NCBI GenBank assembly: GCA_937967995.1
Contig: CALBTB010000007.1
Span: 62,001 to 126,000 of the forward strand
Length of the DNA stretch: 64,000 nucleotides
Direction: 5' to 3'
From: an uncultured Gammaproteobacteria bacterium
Lineage (GTDB): Bacteria; Pseudomonadota; Gammaproteobacteria; UBA6429; Thiohalophilaceae
Positions 52,724 to 61,582 of this stretch are shown here, one piece after another. A model generated the notes under the pieces. The model worked only from the letters and a program-made list of their open reading frames with translations. It was not told the origin of the DNA and did not search any database. Position numbers and translations under genes: made by a program. Position 1 is the first letter of the stretch. Each line of letters opens with the position of its first letter.

Positions 52724-53839
52724 ATGTTAAATATTATACAGCTTTGTTTTTCTCCTGGTTATGGTGGTCTGGAGCTCTATGTTCTGAAGATCGCGAAAAA
52801 TCTAGCACCGCAGGAATTTAATATTATCCCTGTGGTTAGCGCCGGTACGCACTTACAAAAAAGGCTTTCTGAAGAGGCTATAGACCATATTAGTTTGAAG
52901 CGACCTTATCGTTATTTACCTTTTCTGACCGCTTGGCGACTGGCGCGAATCATAGATAAACACAATATCAATATCATACATATACACTGGGGCCACGATT
53001 TATTAGTTGCCGTGTTAGCCAAATTGTTATCCAAACCAAGACCAAGATTAGTCTACACGAGACAAATGGAACTGACACGATCCAAAAAAGACATCTATCA
53101 TCGGTTTGTGTACAGGCATGTGGATAGAATTTTTCATATAACCCAAAAGCTCGTCAACGACGCAATAAAATATCTACCTATAGAACATGAGAAAAATCAG
53201 TTAGTCTACAGTGGTGTACCGGATAATGATGAGAGCAAAGAAGTTGACTGTAACTTTATCCGATCATATGGCATGTCAGGTGAGTCATTTAAAATCGCTA
53301 TATTTGGGCGTATAGAAGAAGGGAAAGGGCAGCATCTTGTGGTTCATGCTGCAATTCAATTACGTAATGAAGGCTATGATGTCCAGACCGCGATGATTGG
53401 CCACATTATGGATCAGAACTATTTCCAGTTGTTAAAGAACAAGATCGCAGAAGTAGAAATGGTAGATCACATTCACTATCTGGGATTTCACGAAAATCCG
53501 GTGACTATCATGCCTTGTTTTGATGTCATTATTCTGGCCACCAAGTGTGAAACTTTTGGCCTGGTTTTACCTGAAGCTATGCGAGCAGGTGTGGCAGTAA
53601 TAGGTAGTGACTGTGGCGGTGTACCGGAAATTATCATGCATGAAAAAACAGGACTACTATTTCGTACACAGGATGTTGACGATCTAACTCAGCAGATCAG
53701 GCGGTTGATTGATGGTCCTGAATTGCGCCAACAGCTTGCATTGGCGGGTAAAAAAGAAGCTGACCAGCGGTTTTCACAGGAGGGGCACTACCAGCAACTG
53801 TCTGATCTATATAAACAACTGGTGAATGATAGTAAATAA
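52724..53839 (+). CDS. GT4 glycosyltransferase
   Basis: The 371-residue enzyme starts 'IIQLCFSPGYGGLELYVLKIAK' and carries 'KIAIFGRIEEGKGQHLVVHA' and 'TKCETFGLVLPEAMRAGVAVIGSDCGGVPEII', a clear GT4 E-x7-E site. It is divergent from the preceding GT4 gene and converges on the next GT9 gene with 3 bases between stops. Sugar specificity cannot be read from sequence. Confidence 0.88.
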   Translation: MLNIIQLCFSPGYGGLELYVLKIAKNLAPQEFNIIPVVSAGTHLQKRLSEEAIDHISLKRPYRYLPFLTAWRLARIIDKHNINIIHIHWGHDLLVAVLAKLLSKPRPRLVYTRQMELTRSKKDIYHRFVYRHVDRIFHITQKLVNDAIKYLPIEHEKNQLVYSGVPDNDESKEVDCNFIRSYGMSGESFKIAIFGRIEEGKGQHLVVHAAIQLRNEGYDVQTAMIGHIMDQNYFQLLKNKIAEVEMVDHIHYLGFHENPVTIMPCFDVIILATKCETFGLVLPEAMRAGVAVIGSDCGGVPEIIMHEKTGLLFRTQDVDDLTQQIRRLIDGPELRQQLALAGKKEADQRFSQEGHYQQLSDLYKQLVNDSK

Positions 53840-53842
53840 GCG

Positions 53843-54850
53843 CTACTTTCTGTCTTGCAGAATCTTCTGTAATACTTCATCAGGGATGATTCTTTGCATA
53901 CATTCATTATTCTTACAATTCAGTAAACGTTCAGTGTGGTAGCAGGGGCTGCAATGCATATTGGATGTCAGTATATGTACAACATTATGTTCTGTCTTAT
54001 AAGGACCGGTTCGCTTGTAGTTAGTCGGACCTATTAGCGCGTATACCGGTGTATCTACAGCGCTGGCAATGTGTGATGGCCCGGTGTCTGTTGTTATAAC
54101 TCCCCTGGCAGCCTTGGTAAGGCCGACGAGTTCGGTAAAGCTGGTCTGTCCGGTCAGGTCTTTTATATTGGGCGGTAGTTTACAATGCTGTTCGAACAGG
54201 TTCTGTTCTGCCTCGCCACCGATAATTACGGCCTGCAAGTTTTCCTTTTCCAGTAATTTGAATAATCTGCACCAGTGGTCCAGAGGCCAGGCACGGTGGT
54301 TGATAGTGCCCGTCTTGTGCATGTGGCTGTTTGCCGGCACCAGCACATAAAAATCTCCTGCCAGTTTGAATTTTTCCCTGACTGTATCTGGATGTGTACC
54401 GGAAATAGCAGGATAGGCCAATGTCATATCATCGTCATCGAGGAATGAACGATAGATTATTTTCAAATTATCCACAGCATGGGTGGTTTTCGGTTCTTCA
54501 AAGTACCGATATGGCATACCGATTTTATGTGAAGATCGACAAAGACGGACGAGTGAGTTGAAAATATTACCAAGCTCAAGATTGACTATATAGTCATATG
54601 GCTGGAAGAAAGCATGCCAGATGATACGTAATTTATCTGGATTGAAAAAAAGCGGTGTATTACGACTCTTGACTTCAAAGATCCTGTTTATTCTGCTGTC
54701 TTCACTGTAAACACGTACGATGCCGGTTTTGCCGACCCAGTCTATTATGCAGTCTGAACCAAATCGATGGCGCAGGGGTTCAATGATGCTGGAAGCATAA
54801 ACGGTGTCGCCGAGTTGTCCGGCCCTGATTACTAGGATTTTCTTTGGCAA
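53843..54850 (-). CDS. GT9 heptosyltransferase-like protein
   Basis: The 335-residue GT9 protein begins 'KILVIRAGQLGDTVYASSII' and has 'GVITTDTGPSHIASAVDTPVYALIGPTNYKRTGPY' with a Cys-rich end ('MHCSPCYHTERLLNCKNNECM') like WaaF/WaaQ types. It is probably a core heptosyltransferase of uncertain position (WaaQ-like is possible). It lies 24 bases downstream of the UDP-glucuronate decarboxylase gene, same strand. Confidence 0.85.
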   Translation of the reverse strand: MPKKILVIRAGQLGDTVYASSIIEPLRHRFGSDCIIDWVGKTGIVRVYSEDSRINRIFEVKSRNTPLFFNPDKLRIIWHAFFQPYDYIVNLELGNIFNSLVRLCRSSHKIGMPYRYFEEPKTTHAVDNLKIIYRSFLDDDDMTLAYPAISGTHPDTVREKFKLAGDFYVLVPANSHMHKTGTINHRAWPLDHWCRLFKLLEKENLQAVIIGGEAEQNLFEQHCKLPPNIKDLTGQTSFTELVGLTKAARGVITTDTGPSHIASAVDTPVYALIGPTNYKRTGPYKTEHNVVHILTSNMHCSPCYHTERLLNCKNNECMQRIIPDEVLQKILQDRK

Positions 54851-54874
54851 GGTCTTTCAGTTGTGCAATGAACG

Positions 54875-55840
54875 TTAATTTTTTTCCTGTTTTGACAGAA
54901 ACTCCTCGAAGTAGCTGATGGTTCTGGTCAAGCCATCTTTCAGTTTAATTTTTGGTTCCCAACCGAGTTGTTTTTTGGCAAGTGTGATATCGGGTTGACG
55001 TTGAGTAGGGTCATCATGTGGTAAGGGTTTATAAACCAGTTTGGATTTGGTACCGGTCATATTGATAACTGTTTCAGCCAGTTCCTTAATTGTGAACTCA
55101 CCGGGATTTCCCAGATTAACCGGGCCGGTGAACTCGTCAGGCGAGTCCATGAGTCGAATGAATCCGTCTACCAGTTCATCGACATAACAAAAGGAGCGGG
55201 TTTGCGAGCCGTCACCATAAATGGTGATGTCCTCACCTTTGAGTGCCTGCATAATAAAATTAGACACGACACGCCCGTCATTCGGATGCATGCGAGGACC
55301 ATAGGTATTGAAGATCCGTGCTACCTTGATTTTCAGTTTGTGCTGGCGCCAGTAATCAAAAAACAGGGTTTCTGCACAGCGTTTGCCTTCGTCATAACAG
55401 GAGCGCACACCAATAGGATTGACATGTCCCCAGTAACTTTCGGGTTGTGGATGGATCTGAGGATCACCGTACACTTCACTGGTAGAGGCCTGCATGATTT
55501 TGGCCTTGATGCGCTTTGCCAGTCCCAGCATATTGATAGCGCCGTGTACACTGGTCTTGGTAGTTTGTACCGGATCAAACTGGTAGTGAATTGGTGAAGC
55601 GGGGCAGGCCAGGTTATAGATTTCATCCACCTCGACATACAGGGGAAATGTCACATCATGGCGCATGAGCTCAAAATGAGGGTGCCCCAGCAAGTGAACG
55701 ATATTGTCGCGCGTGCCGGTAAAAAAATTATCCAGGCAAATGACATCATTTCCCTGCTCGAGAAGTTCTTCACATAAATGGGAACCGAGAAAACCGGCTC
55801 CGCCGGTGACCAGTATGGCTTTCCGTGTACGATACGACAT
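54875..55840 (-). CDS. UDP-glucuronic acid decarboxylase (UDP-xylose synthase)
   Basis: The 321-residue SDR enzyme converts UDP-glucuronate to UDP-xylose (EC 4.1.1.35). It has 'ILVTGGAGFLGSHLCEELL', 'NLACPASPIHYQ', 'TSEVYGDP', the catalytic Y-x3-K in 'SCYDEGKRCAE' and 'RIFNTYGPRMHPNDGRVVSNFI', all hallmarks of UXS. It implies xylose or a derivative in the surface polysaccharide. UDP-glucose dehydrogenase, needed to supply the substrate, is not in the window. Confidence 0.94.
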   Translation of the reverse strand: MSYRTRKAILVTGGAGFLGSHLCEELLEQGNDVICLDNFFTGTRDNIVHLLGHPHFELMRHDVTFPLYVEVDEIYNLACPASPIHYQFDPVQTTKTSVHGAINMLGLAKRIKAKIMQASTSEVYGDPQIHPQPESYWGHVNPIGVRSCYDEGKRCAETLFFDYWRQHKLKIKVARIFNTYGPRMHPNDGRVVSNFIMQALKGEDITIYGDGSQTRSFCYVDELVDGFIRLMDSPDEFTGPVNLGNPGEFTIKELAETVINMTGTKSKLVYKPLPHDDPTQRQPDITLAKKQLGWEPKIKLKDGLTRTISYFEEFLSKQEKN

Positions 55841-55899
55841 GTCTTATTTCCGATAATCTGAAACGTGTAGTGTATTCATTTGCGCATAGTTCAGCAAAA

Positions 55900-56901
55900 T
55901 TATTTTGGCTGTAATATGCGCCGAACGGCATCAGCAACAGGCTCGACGGCAGGCGGTTCCCCGTCGGGGTCAAATACAACTTCATGCCGACCATAACGCG
56001 GCCAATACCCGAACGGCGTTATCTGGTAAAAAATACAAACAGTTGTCGTATTCAATGCCAGCCCAAGGTGACGAATGCCCGTATCATTGGCAACCAGAAT
56101 GTCTGCACCTTTGATCAAACGGTCATCCTCAGGTCCTGCATCCAGCGTCAGGACATTATCAAATCGCTGTAAATTACCCTGAATACGATCAACCAGCTGT
56201 TTTTCCCAGTCAGCCAGGCCTTTTAACAGAATATGCTCGTGCTGGCTGTATTCCTGTGCCATCAGATTGATCAGAGAGGTAAACCGTTCTTCGGGCCAGC
56301 ATTTATCAATGGTTGATGCAGTTGGGAAATAAATAATGTAAGGTTTATCCCGTTTCATGGGTTCGACTTTGAACCCATAATCCAGTGGCAGCTCCGCCTG
56401 AATACCCAGCAGGTTCAGCTGTTCTAAAAAGGTGAGTGGTTCAAACCGAAACTCGGCACGCGGAATGGCGACATCATAGATTAGCTTATGAAAATATCTA
56501 TGCTGATAACCTATCTTGAATGAAGCCTGGTTAAGGTAACTAATCAGAAATGATGGAGTGCTACCCGTCAGGTCAAACAACAGATCATGTTGTCCCAGTT
56601 TCCTGTATTCACGCAGTGTGTTGAGATGGCCCTTTTTTTCCTTACGGCTTGGAACCAGGTGTACACGATCCACCAGGTCTTCGGGAATACCGCGTGTATA
56701 ATAATTAATTCCACCAAAGGTGATGGCGGCATGCGGGAAATGTTGCCGTAGCGTCACCAGGAACGGACGTGTGCACAGCAGATCACCATAGGCAGCATGT
56801 TTGATGACAGCTATGCGCTGAATATCTTTTTTATTTAGCCTGGCCAGTTTCTCGATAGCGTGTTTCGCCAGCCAGGTATGTTTTTCGCGCCATAATTTCA
56901 T
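55900..56901 (-). CDS. GT9 glycosyltransferase
   Basis: The 333-residue protein has a GT9 N-terminus displaced by about 30 residues ('RIAVIKHAAYGDLLCTRPFLVTL'), with a charged leading helix. Its donor site region is 'DILVANDTGIRHLGLALNTTTVCIFYQ', weaker than in the neighbours. Acceptor is unknown. Its start overlaps the stop of the WaaC-like gene by 4 bases, so they are cotranscribed. Confidence 0.82.
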   Translation of the reverse strand: MKLWREKHTWLAKHAIEKLARLNKKDIQRIAVIKHAAYGDLLCTRPFLVTLRQHFPHAAITFGGINYYTRGIPEDLVDRVHLVPSRKEKKGHLNTLREYRKLGQHDLLFDLTGSTPSFLISYLNQASFKIGYQHRYFHKLIYDVAIPRAEFRFEPLTFLEQLNLLGIQAELPLDYGFKVEPMKRDKPYIIYFPTASTIDKCWPEERFTSLINLMAQEYSQHEHILLKGLADWEKQLVDRIQGNLQRFDNVLTLDAGPEDDRLIKGADILVANDTGIRHLGLALNTTTVCIFYQITPFGYWPRYGRHEVVFDPDGEPPAVEPVADAVRRILQPK

Positions 56902-57959
56902 GAACGTGTCCTGATTACCTTATCCAGCATTGCCATTACCTCGTCAACCGAAATACGTTCCATCGTACCGGGAGTGCGTACCCGTGCGCCCCATTTCACG
57001 GCGCTTACCGGCTTATGATAGTGATCCTCGACCGCTTGCGGATACTTGTTAATGACATATTCAGCCGATAAATATGGCCGGGCACGATCCGGATTGGTTG
57101 TCGCATATAAACCGATGACCGGTGTTCCCATTGCATTTGCAAGATGTGCCGGCCCGGCATCCGGTGCGATAACAACATGCGCTTTTTCTAGCACCGCGAC
57201 AAGTTGCTTGAGCGAGGTTTTGCCGATCAGATCGATAATGTCAGATTCAGCCGTCGCGCAGATTTGCCCGGCATAGTCCTGCTCGATCCGGCTGGGCCCG
57301 CCGGTCAGAACGACCTGCATGTTATGTGTTCGTGTGGCGTAATCAGCAACATGTGCGTAACCTTCAACCGTCCAGTTTCGATAAGCCATACTTGAGCAGG
57401 GGCTGATTACCAGAATGGGTTTATCTGAATTGATCTGCTGGTTAGCAAACTGTCGATCCGATTCAGGAATCGGAATGCCCCACTGATAGTGTTTTTCCTG
57501 GATGCCAAGTGCCTGGCTGAATCCAAAAAAGCTGTCGATCACATGCTGGTGGGGTTGAAAGGCGATTTTATGATTGGAAAACAACCATTGCATATCTTTG
57601 GCACGTTGCCGGTCAAAACCAAGCTTTATCGGTGCGTTAACCATCATGGCAATCAAACTGGCGCGCAGTGACATTTGCATATGTAACAGTGCATCAAACT
57701 GCAGCGAGCTGAGTTGGCGCTGAAGATCGCGATAAGCAGACAGCCCCTGTCGCTTGTCAAATACCAGGAATTCAATTCCCTCGATATCACGGACTAATTC
57801 ATGTTCCAATTTACCGATAATCCAATACAATCGGGTAGTCGGCCAGACCTGCTGAATAGTGCGAACCACCGGCAGTGTGTGGGAAATATCACCAACGGCG
57901 GAAAGGCGTAGAATACACAGTGCATTCGGTGCAGACTTAAATGGCAAGCGATTTTTCAT
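56898..57959 (-). CDS. GT9 heptosyltransferase, WaaC-like (heptosyltransferase I)
   Basis: The 353-residue enzyme has 'LCILRLSAVGDISHTLPVVRTIQ', an acidic and basic pattern as in WaaC, and 'VVIAPDAGPAHLANAMGTPVIGLYATTNPDRARPY', the best match to heptosyltransferase I among the GT9 proteins here. It would add the first heptose to Kdo. The start is ATG 57959 with GCCGGA close upstream; ATG 57974 is an alternative. Its start codon shares the bases CATG with the kdkA start on the other strand. Confidence 0.85.
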   Translation of the reverse strand: MKNRLPFKSAPNALCILRLSAVGDISHTLPVVRTIQQVWPTTRLYWIIGKLEHELVRDIEGIEFLVFDKRQGLSAYRDLQRQLSSLQFDALLHMQMSLRASLIAMMVNAPIKLGFDRQRAKDMQWLFSNHKIAFQPHQHVIDSFFGFSQALGIQEKHYQWGIPIPESDRQFANQQINSDKPILVISPCSSMAYRNWTVEGYAHVADYATRTHNMQVVLTGGPSRIEQDYAGQICATAESDIIDLIGKTSLKQLVAVLEKAHVVIAPDAGPAHLANAMGTPVIGLYATTNPDRARPYLSAEYVINKYPQAVEDHYHKPVSAVKWGARVRTPGTMERISVDEVMAMLDKVIRTRS

Positions 57960-58674
57960 GAATCCGGCAATCATAAACGAACAACAGCATCATATCCTGT
58001 TTGACAGCGATCTAATAAGCGACATTGTACCGCAGTGGTTTGATATCGCGTACTGGCAGGACAGGGCAGCGGTCAAATCGGCATCACGCGGTCGAGGCCA
58101 GGCCTGGTTCATCGAGACAAATGCGCTGCACATGGTATTGCGACACTATCGCCGGGGTGGCTGGATGGCGCCATTACTCGGCGACAGGTATGTTCGGCTG
58201 GGGCTCGCTCAAAGTCGCGCCTGGCGTGAATGGCGATTGTTGGCACAATTGTCACAACAGGGACTACCGGTTCCACAACCGCTGGCCGCTCATGTGCAGA
58301 CCACCGGAATATTTTACCGCGCGAATATTCTGACACGCCTAATTCCTCACGCCCGGCCATTGTCAGAATGGCTGAGTGTTCAGTCGTTCGATAGCGAAAT
58401 ATGGCAGACCATCGGGCAGACTATCCGGCGATTTCATCTGGCGGGCGCCTGTCATGCTGATCTGAACGCGCACAATATTCTCATCGACGAGGCAAACCAA
58501 GTTTTTATCATTGATTTCGATAAGGGAGATATTCGTTCTGCTCAGGACACCTGGCAGAAGGCGAACCTGCAACGCCTGCAGCGTTCGTTACAGAAGTTGC
58601 GGGGTTTACATGACGGATTTAATTTTAAAGATGCAAATTGGCATGTACTGATGGATGGTTATCAGTCCGTATAA
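57958..58674 (+). CDS. kdkA: 3-deoxy-D-manno-octulosonic acid (Kdo) kinase
   Basis: The 238-residue protein-kinase-like enzyme phosphorylates the 4-OH of Kdo in lipid A-Kdo (EC 2.7.1.166), usually in bacteria with a single core Kdo. It shows 'RGGWMAPLLGDRYVRLG', the catalytic loop 'CHADLNAHNILID' and metal-binding 'FIIDFDKGDIR'. ATG 57958 fits the family N-terminus; the frame is open upstream inside the WaaC-like gene. Its partner, the Kdo transferase, is encoded next, on the opposite strand, with 10 bases between stops. Confidence 0.94.
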   Translation: MNPAIINEQQHHILFDSDLISDIVPQWFDIAYWQDRAAVKSASRGRGQAWFIETNALHMVLRHYRRGGWMAPLLGDRYVRLGLAQSRAWREWRLLAQLSQQGLPVPQPLAAHVQTTGIFYRANILTRLIPHARPLSEWLSVQSFDSEIWQTIGQTIRRFHLAGACHADLNAHNILIDEANQVFIIDFDKGDIRSAQDTWQKANLQRLQRSLQKLRGLHDGFNFKDANWHVLMDGYQSV

Positions 58675-58684
58675 TGTGCCAATT

Positions 58685-60853
58685 TTAGTGCAGCTCACAT
58701 AGTTTCTGCAGTTCTGCCATATAGTCATCAATCACATGAGCATGCCGTTCTATAAGCTGTGTACCGTTTTGTCCCAGTTGTGCGACCCGATCAGGATGCG
58801 ATAACAGATCAACCAGGACGGTTTTAAGTTCTGACTGGTTATTGACCTGTATGGCTGCGTGGTTTTCCAGAAACAGTTGTGATTCCATCTGAAAATTCTG
58901 CATGTGCGGACCAAATACCACTGCCTTACCGGCGCGGGCGACTTCAATAATGTTCTGGCCGCCAAAAGGCTCAAACGATCCACCCATAATGACGAACGAC
59001 GAACCGGCAATGAATCCGCCTAATTCACCAAATGTGTCGGCGATATAAATTCGGGTAGTATCATCAATCCTGTCTTCGCGGCTGCGAATGGCGATGTCTT
59101 TGGTCAGATCCTGTAAATCAGACAGAATATTATTCAGACGATGAATATGGCGAGGCACGATGACCAGTAACGGCCTGTCTGTTTCAAGTGACAACCAGGT
59201 CTCGACAAGCTGTTTTTCTTCGTCGTCGCGTGATGAGGCCAGCAGGACGTAGGGTCGACCCAGGTTGACTGGTGATGGCGCCTGGGTTTGCGCAGAGGCA
59301 AATTTCATGTTACCCAGCACTTTCACATTGTCCGGTCGTGCACTGAAAGACAGAAAACGATCCGCATCCTGTTGCGATCGGGCCAGCACGGCCGTTGATT
59401 CGCGAATCGACTGACACAGGCAGTGAAACAGAAATTTCGGGGCGCGCAGGGTTTTTTCAGACAGTCGTGCATTAATAATGAGGTGTCGTATTCCCCGATA
59501 CTGGCAGTATTCAAAAAAATTGGGCCAGATTTCCGTCTCCATGATCAGGACACAGGACGGTTTCACCCTGTCAAGAAAGCGATAAATTACCCAGTGCCAG
59601 TCCAGCGGCATATACCGACAGATAATGCTGTTCGCAAATTGTTTCTGTGCGGTTTGCAGGCCACTTGGTGTATTAACGGTCAGCATAATAGACTTATTCG
59701 GAAACTCAACCTGGATCTGTTTGACCAGTGGGGCCACCGCATTGACTTCGCCAATGGATGCTGCGTGAACATGCAGATCGACATTCGGTGTGCGGCCAAA
59801 CCCCAGTCGTTCCTTAAAATAACCGAACTGTCTGTGTTTAAACGCCGTCCACATAGTAAACAACAACACGGGGACAGCGGTTAACACAAGCGCGAGTGTA
59901 TAGCGTCGGAAAATCTTCCCGCGCCGTGGTTTGTATATTTGCGGCTCACCAGGAGGACGGGTTTTAAAGCGTCGATGTCCCCACAGGTACTGTTCTGGCA
60001 CACGACGTACATTATCCTCGATTGCAGCATTGATGGCCGTTGCATCCTTAACAACATCACCACTGGGAAAGTTCGTCAGCATCGGGCCAAAATGTATTTT
60101 ATAACCCTGATCGCCGGCAAGTCGCTCCGAGTAAAACGGTACGATGGGTGCGCCGGTCCGTGCGGCAAGCCGACTGGTCATGGTAAGCGTAGCGGTTTGC
60201 ACACCCATAAAAGGCGCAAACACCGAGCGTTCCCGTCCAAAGTCCTGGTCCGGCGCGTACCAGATTATTTCACCCTGTTTTAACAAACGAATCGTGGTAC
60301 GCATGTCAGTACTGCGCACCAGCCCTTTATTAAAACTTCGGCGCCGCCGCTGTAAGATGGCCTCAAATAACTTGTTATGCGCGCGTTTATAGGTGGGATA
60401 CACATCGTGGTAAAAGGCAAGCAGGCGGCCACTCATTTCAAGCGTTGTATAATGACCGCCAAGTAGTATCACACCTTTTCCCAGTTTCAGGGCTGCGTCG
60501 ATATGCTCGTTGCGTTCTATATGATTAAGCGGGCGAATCTTATCCTCGCTGGCCCACCAGGCCCAGGCGGATTCGAAAATGGCGATGCTGGCCGAATAAA
60601 AACTCTGTCGGACCAGTTGCCTTACCTGTTTGTTATCGTAATCCGGAAAAGCCAGTCGAATATTGGTGCGGGTGATTCGACGCCGCTGAGGCATCAGGAT
60701 ATAAGTTACCCATCCCAGTGTTGTACCCAGTCGTAACATACCTTTGTAAGGCAGTTTCGTCGTCAGGTACAACATGCCAATACCCAGCCAGGTAAACCAG
60801 TACAGGGGATGGATAAAAAATTTCAGCTTGAGTGGTGTATTCTTGTTCGGCAT
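58685..60853 (-). CDS. Fusion of LpxL-type lipid A acyltransferase and Kdo transferase WaaA
   Basis: This 722-residue protein joins two lipid A enzymes. Residues 1-~300 are an LpxL/HtrB acyltransferase: membrane anchor (about 12-32), catalytic H134-YTTL-E139 (HX4E), 'YAPDQDFG' (199-206) and the end 'PEQYLWGHRRFKTRPPGE'. Residues ~310-722 are WaaA (GT30): a membrane anchor (about 320-337), 'FKERLGFG', 'HAASIGEVNAV' with catalytic E369, 'METEIWPNFF', and 'GGSFEPFGGQNIIEVARAG'. The frame is continuous, so one chain should acylate and add Kdo to lipid IVA. It has neighbours kdkA and a palindromic element 28 bases before its start. Confidence 0.95.
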   Translation of the reverse strand: MPNKNTPLKLKFFIHPLYWFTWLGIGMLYLTTKLPYKGMLRLGTTLGWVTYILMPQRRRITRTNIRLAFPDYDNKQVRQLVRQSFYSASIAIFESAWAWWASEDKIRPLNHIERNEHIDAALKLGKGVILLGGHYTTLEMSGRLLAFYHDVYPTYKRAHNKLFEAILQRRRRSFNKGLVRSTDMRTTIRLLKQGEIIWYAPDQDFGRERSVFAPFMGVQTATLTMTSRLAARTGAPIVPFYSERLAGDQGYKIHFGPMLTNFPSGDVVKDATAINAAIEDNVRRVPEQYLWGHRRFKTRPPGEPQIYKPRRGKIFRRYTLALVLTAVPVLLFTMWTAFKHRQFGYFKERLGFGRTPNVDLHVHAASIGEVNAVAPLVKQIQVEFPNKSIMLTVNTPSGLQTAQKQFANSIICRYMPLDWHWVIYRFLDRVKPSCVLIMETEIWPNFFEYCQYRGIRHLIINARLSEKTLRAPKFLFHCLCQSIRESTAVLARSQQDADRFLSFSARPDNVKVLGNMKFASAQTQAPSPVNLGRPYVLLASSRDDEEKQLVETWLSLETDRPLLVIVPRHIHRLNNILSDLQDLTKDIAIRSREDRIDDTTRIYIADTFGELGGFIAGSSFVIMGGSFEPFGGQNIIEVARAGKAVVFGPHMQNFQMESQLFLENHAAIQVNNQSELKTVLVDLLSHPDRVAQLGQNGTQLIERHAHVIDDYMAELQKLCELH

Positions 60854-60880
60854 TACAATTTGCTAGCTCAACACAGGTTG

Positions 60881-60980
60881 AAATGAATATTATCTGGTCA
60901 AGACACGCTGCAAGTACATCCCTGTACGCTCGACAGCAGCATCCCTGCTGCTGACGGTCTTGACCAGACAATATCCATTT
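60881..60980 (-). repeat. Palindromic structured element, copy 2
   Basis: On the minus strand the 64-bp core (60962-60899) is identical to that at 44093-44156, with the same two GGGA-loop hairpins. Its own outer arms (60881-60904 and 60957-60980, 24 bases each) pair with only two differences, which are G-U pairs in a minus-strand RNA. The arms are unlike those of copy 1 outside the core. It lies 42 bases after the stop of the isochorismatase-like gene, in the same orientation to that gene as copy 1 is to its own. Confidence 0.9.
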
Positions 60981-61021
60981 CTTGCGAATTCAATTGGAAA
61001 GTATAGCTCGTATCAAAGCCA

Positions 61022-61579
61022 TTAACGTATCAGTTTCGACAATGCCCGAAACTGTTCATGGCTGGCATCGCGTAACCATTCGAACAATACCGATTCACGG
61101 TTAGTAATTATGACACCGGCCTGGCGCAACCGGTGTAATGCATTTTTAAAATTAGTTTTGTCACGTGAACAGATACCGTCCTGTACAACAAAAACCTGTC
61201 GTCCCTGGCTAATCAGTTCAAGCGCGGTTTGCATGACACAGATGTGTGCTTCCATGCCGGTCAGAATATACTGTTGTCGTGATTGCCCATCGCTGGCATC
61301 TGCAAAGCCGGTAGCACCACAACTTGAAAAGCAGGTTTTTTCCAGCGGCTGCCTGTTGCCCAGATACATTTTGATTTCTGGATGTGTATGCCCAAGACCT
61401 TTTGGGTATTGTTCGGTATGAATGACAGGAATCGCGAGTGCATTCGCGGCCTGTAGTAATATCTGGTTTGTGCGCAGAACATTGGCCAGCACTTTTTCCG
61501 GCATGACCCCAGCCAGTTTTTCCTGAATATCGACAATCAGTAACTGGCTGTGTGCCGCGTTACAAAGTAATTCAGACAC
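61022..61579 (-). CDS. Isochorismatase-like cysteine hydrolase
   Basis: The 185-residue protein has the isochorismatase fold with the triad Asp in 'LLIVDIQEKL', a Lys in 'PLEKTCFS' and the nucleophile Cys in 'GMEAHICVMQTALEL'. It resembles YcaC-type hydrolases of unknown substrate (amide or isochorismate-like bonds). The gene stops 3 bases into the gap after the TolC gene start region and is followed by the palindromic element. Single-domain, cytoplasmic. Confidence 0.88.
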   Translation of the reverse strand: MSELLCNAAHSQLLIVDIQEKLAGVMPEKVLANVLRTNQILLQAANALAIPVIHTEQYPKGLGHTHPEIKMYLGNRQPLEKTCFSSCGATGFADASDGQSRQQYILTGMEAHICVMQTALELISQGRQVFVVQDGICSRDKTNFKNALHRLRQAGVIITNRESVLFEWLRDASHEQFRALSKLIR

Positions 61580-61582
61580 GAC

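Noticed and set aside
57859..57957. Longer kdkA start inside the WaaC-like gene
   Set aside because: The extra residues do not match KdkA and no ribosome site is seen; the open frame is a by-product of the opposite-strand gene.
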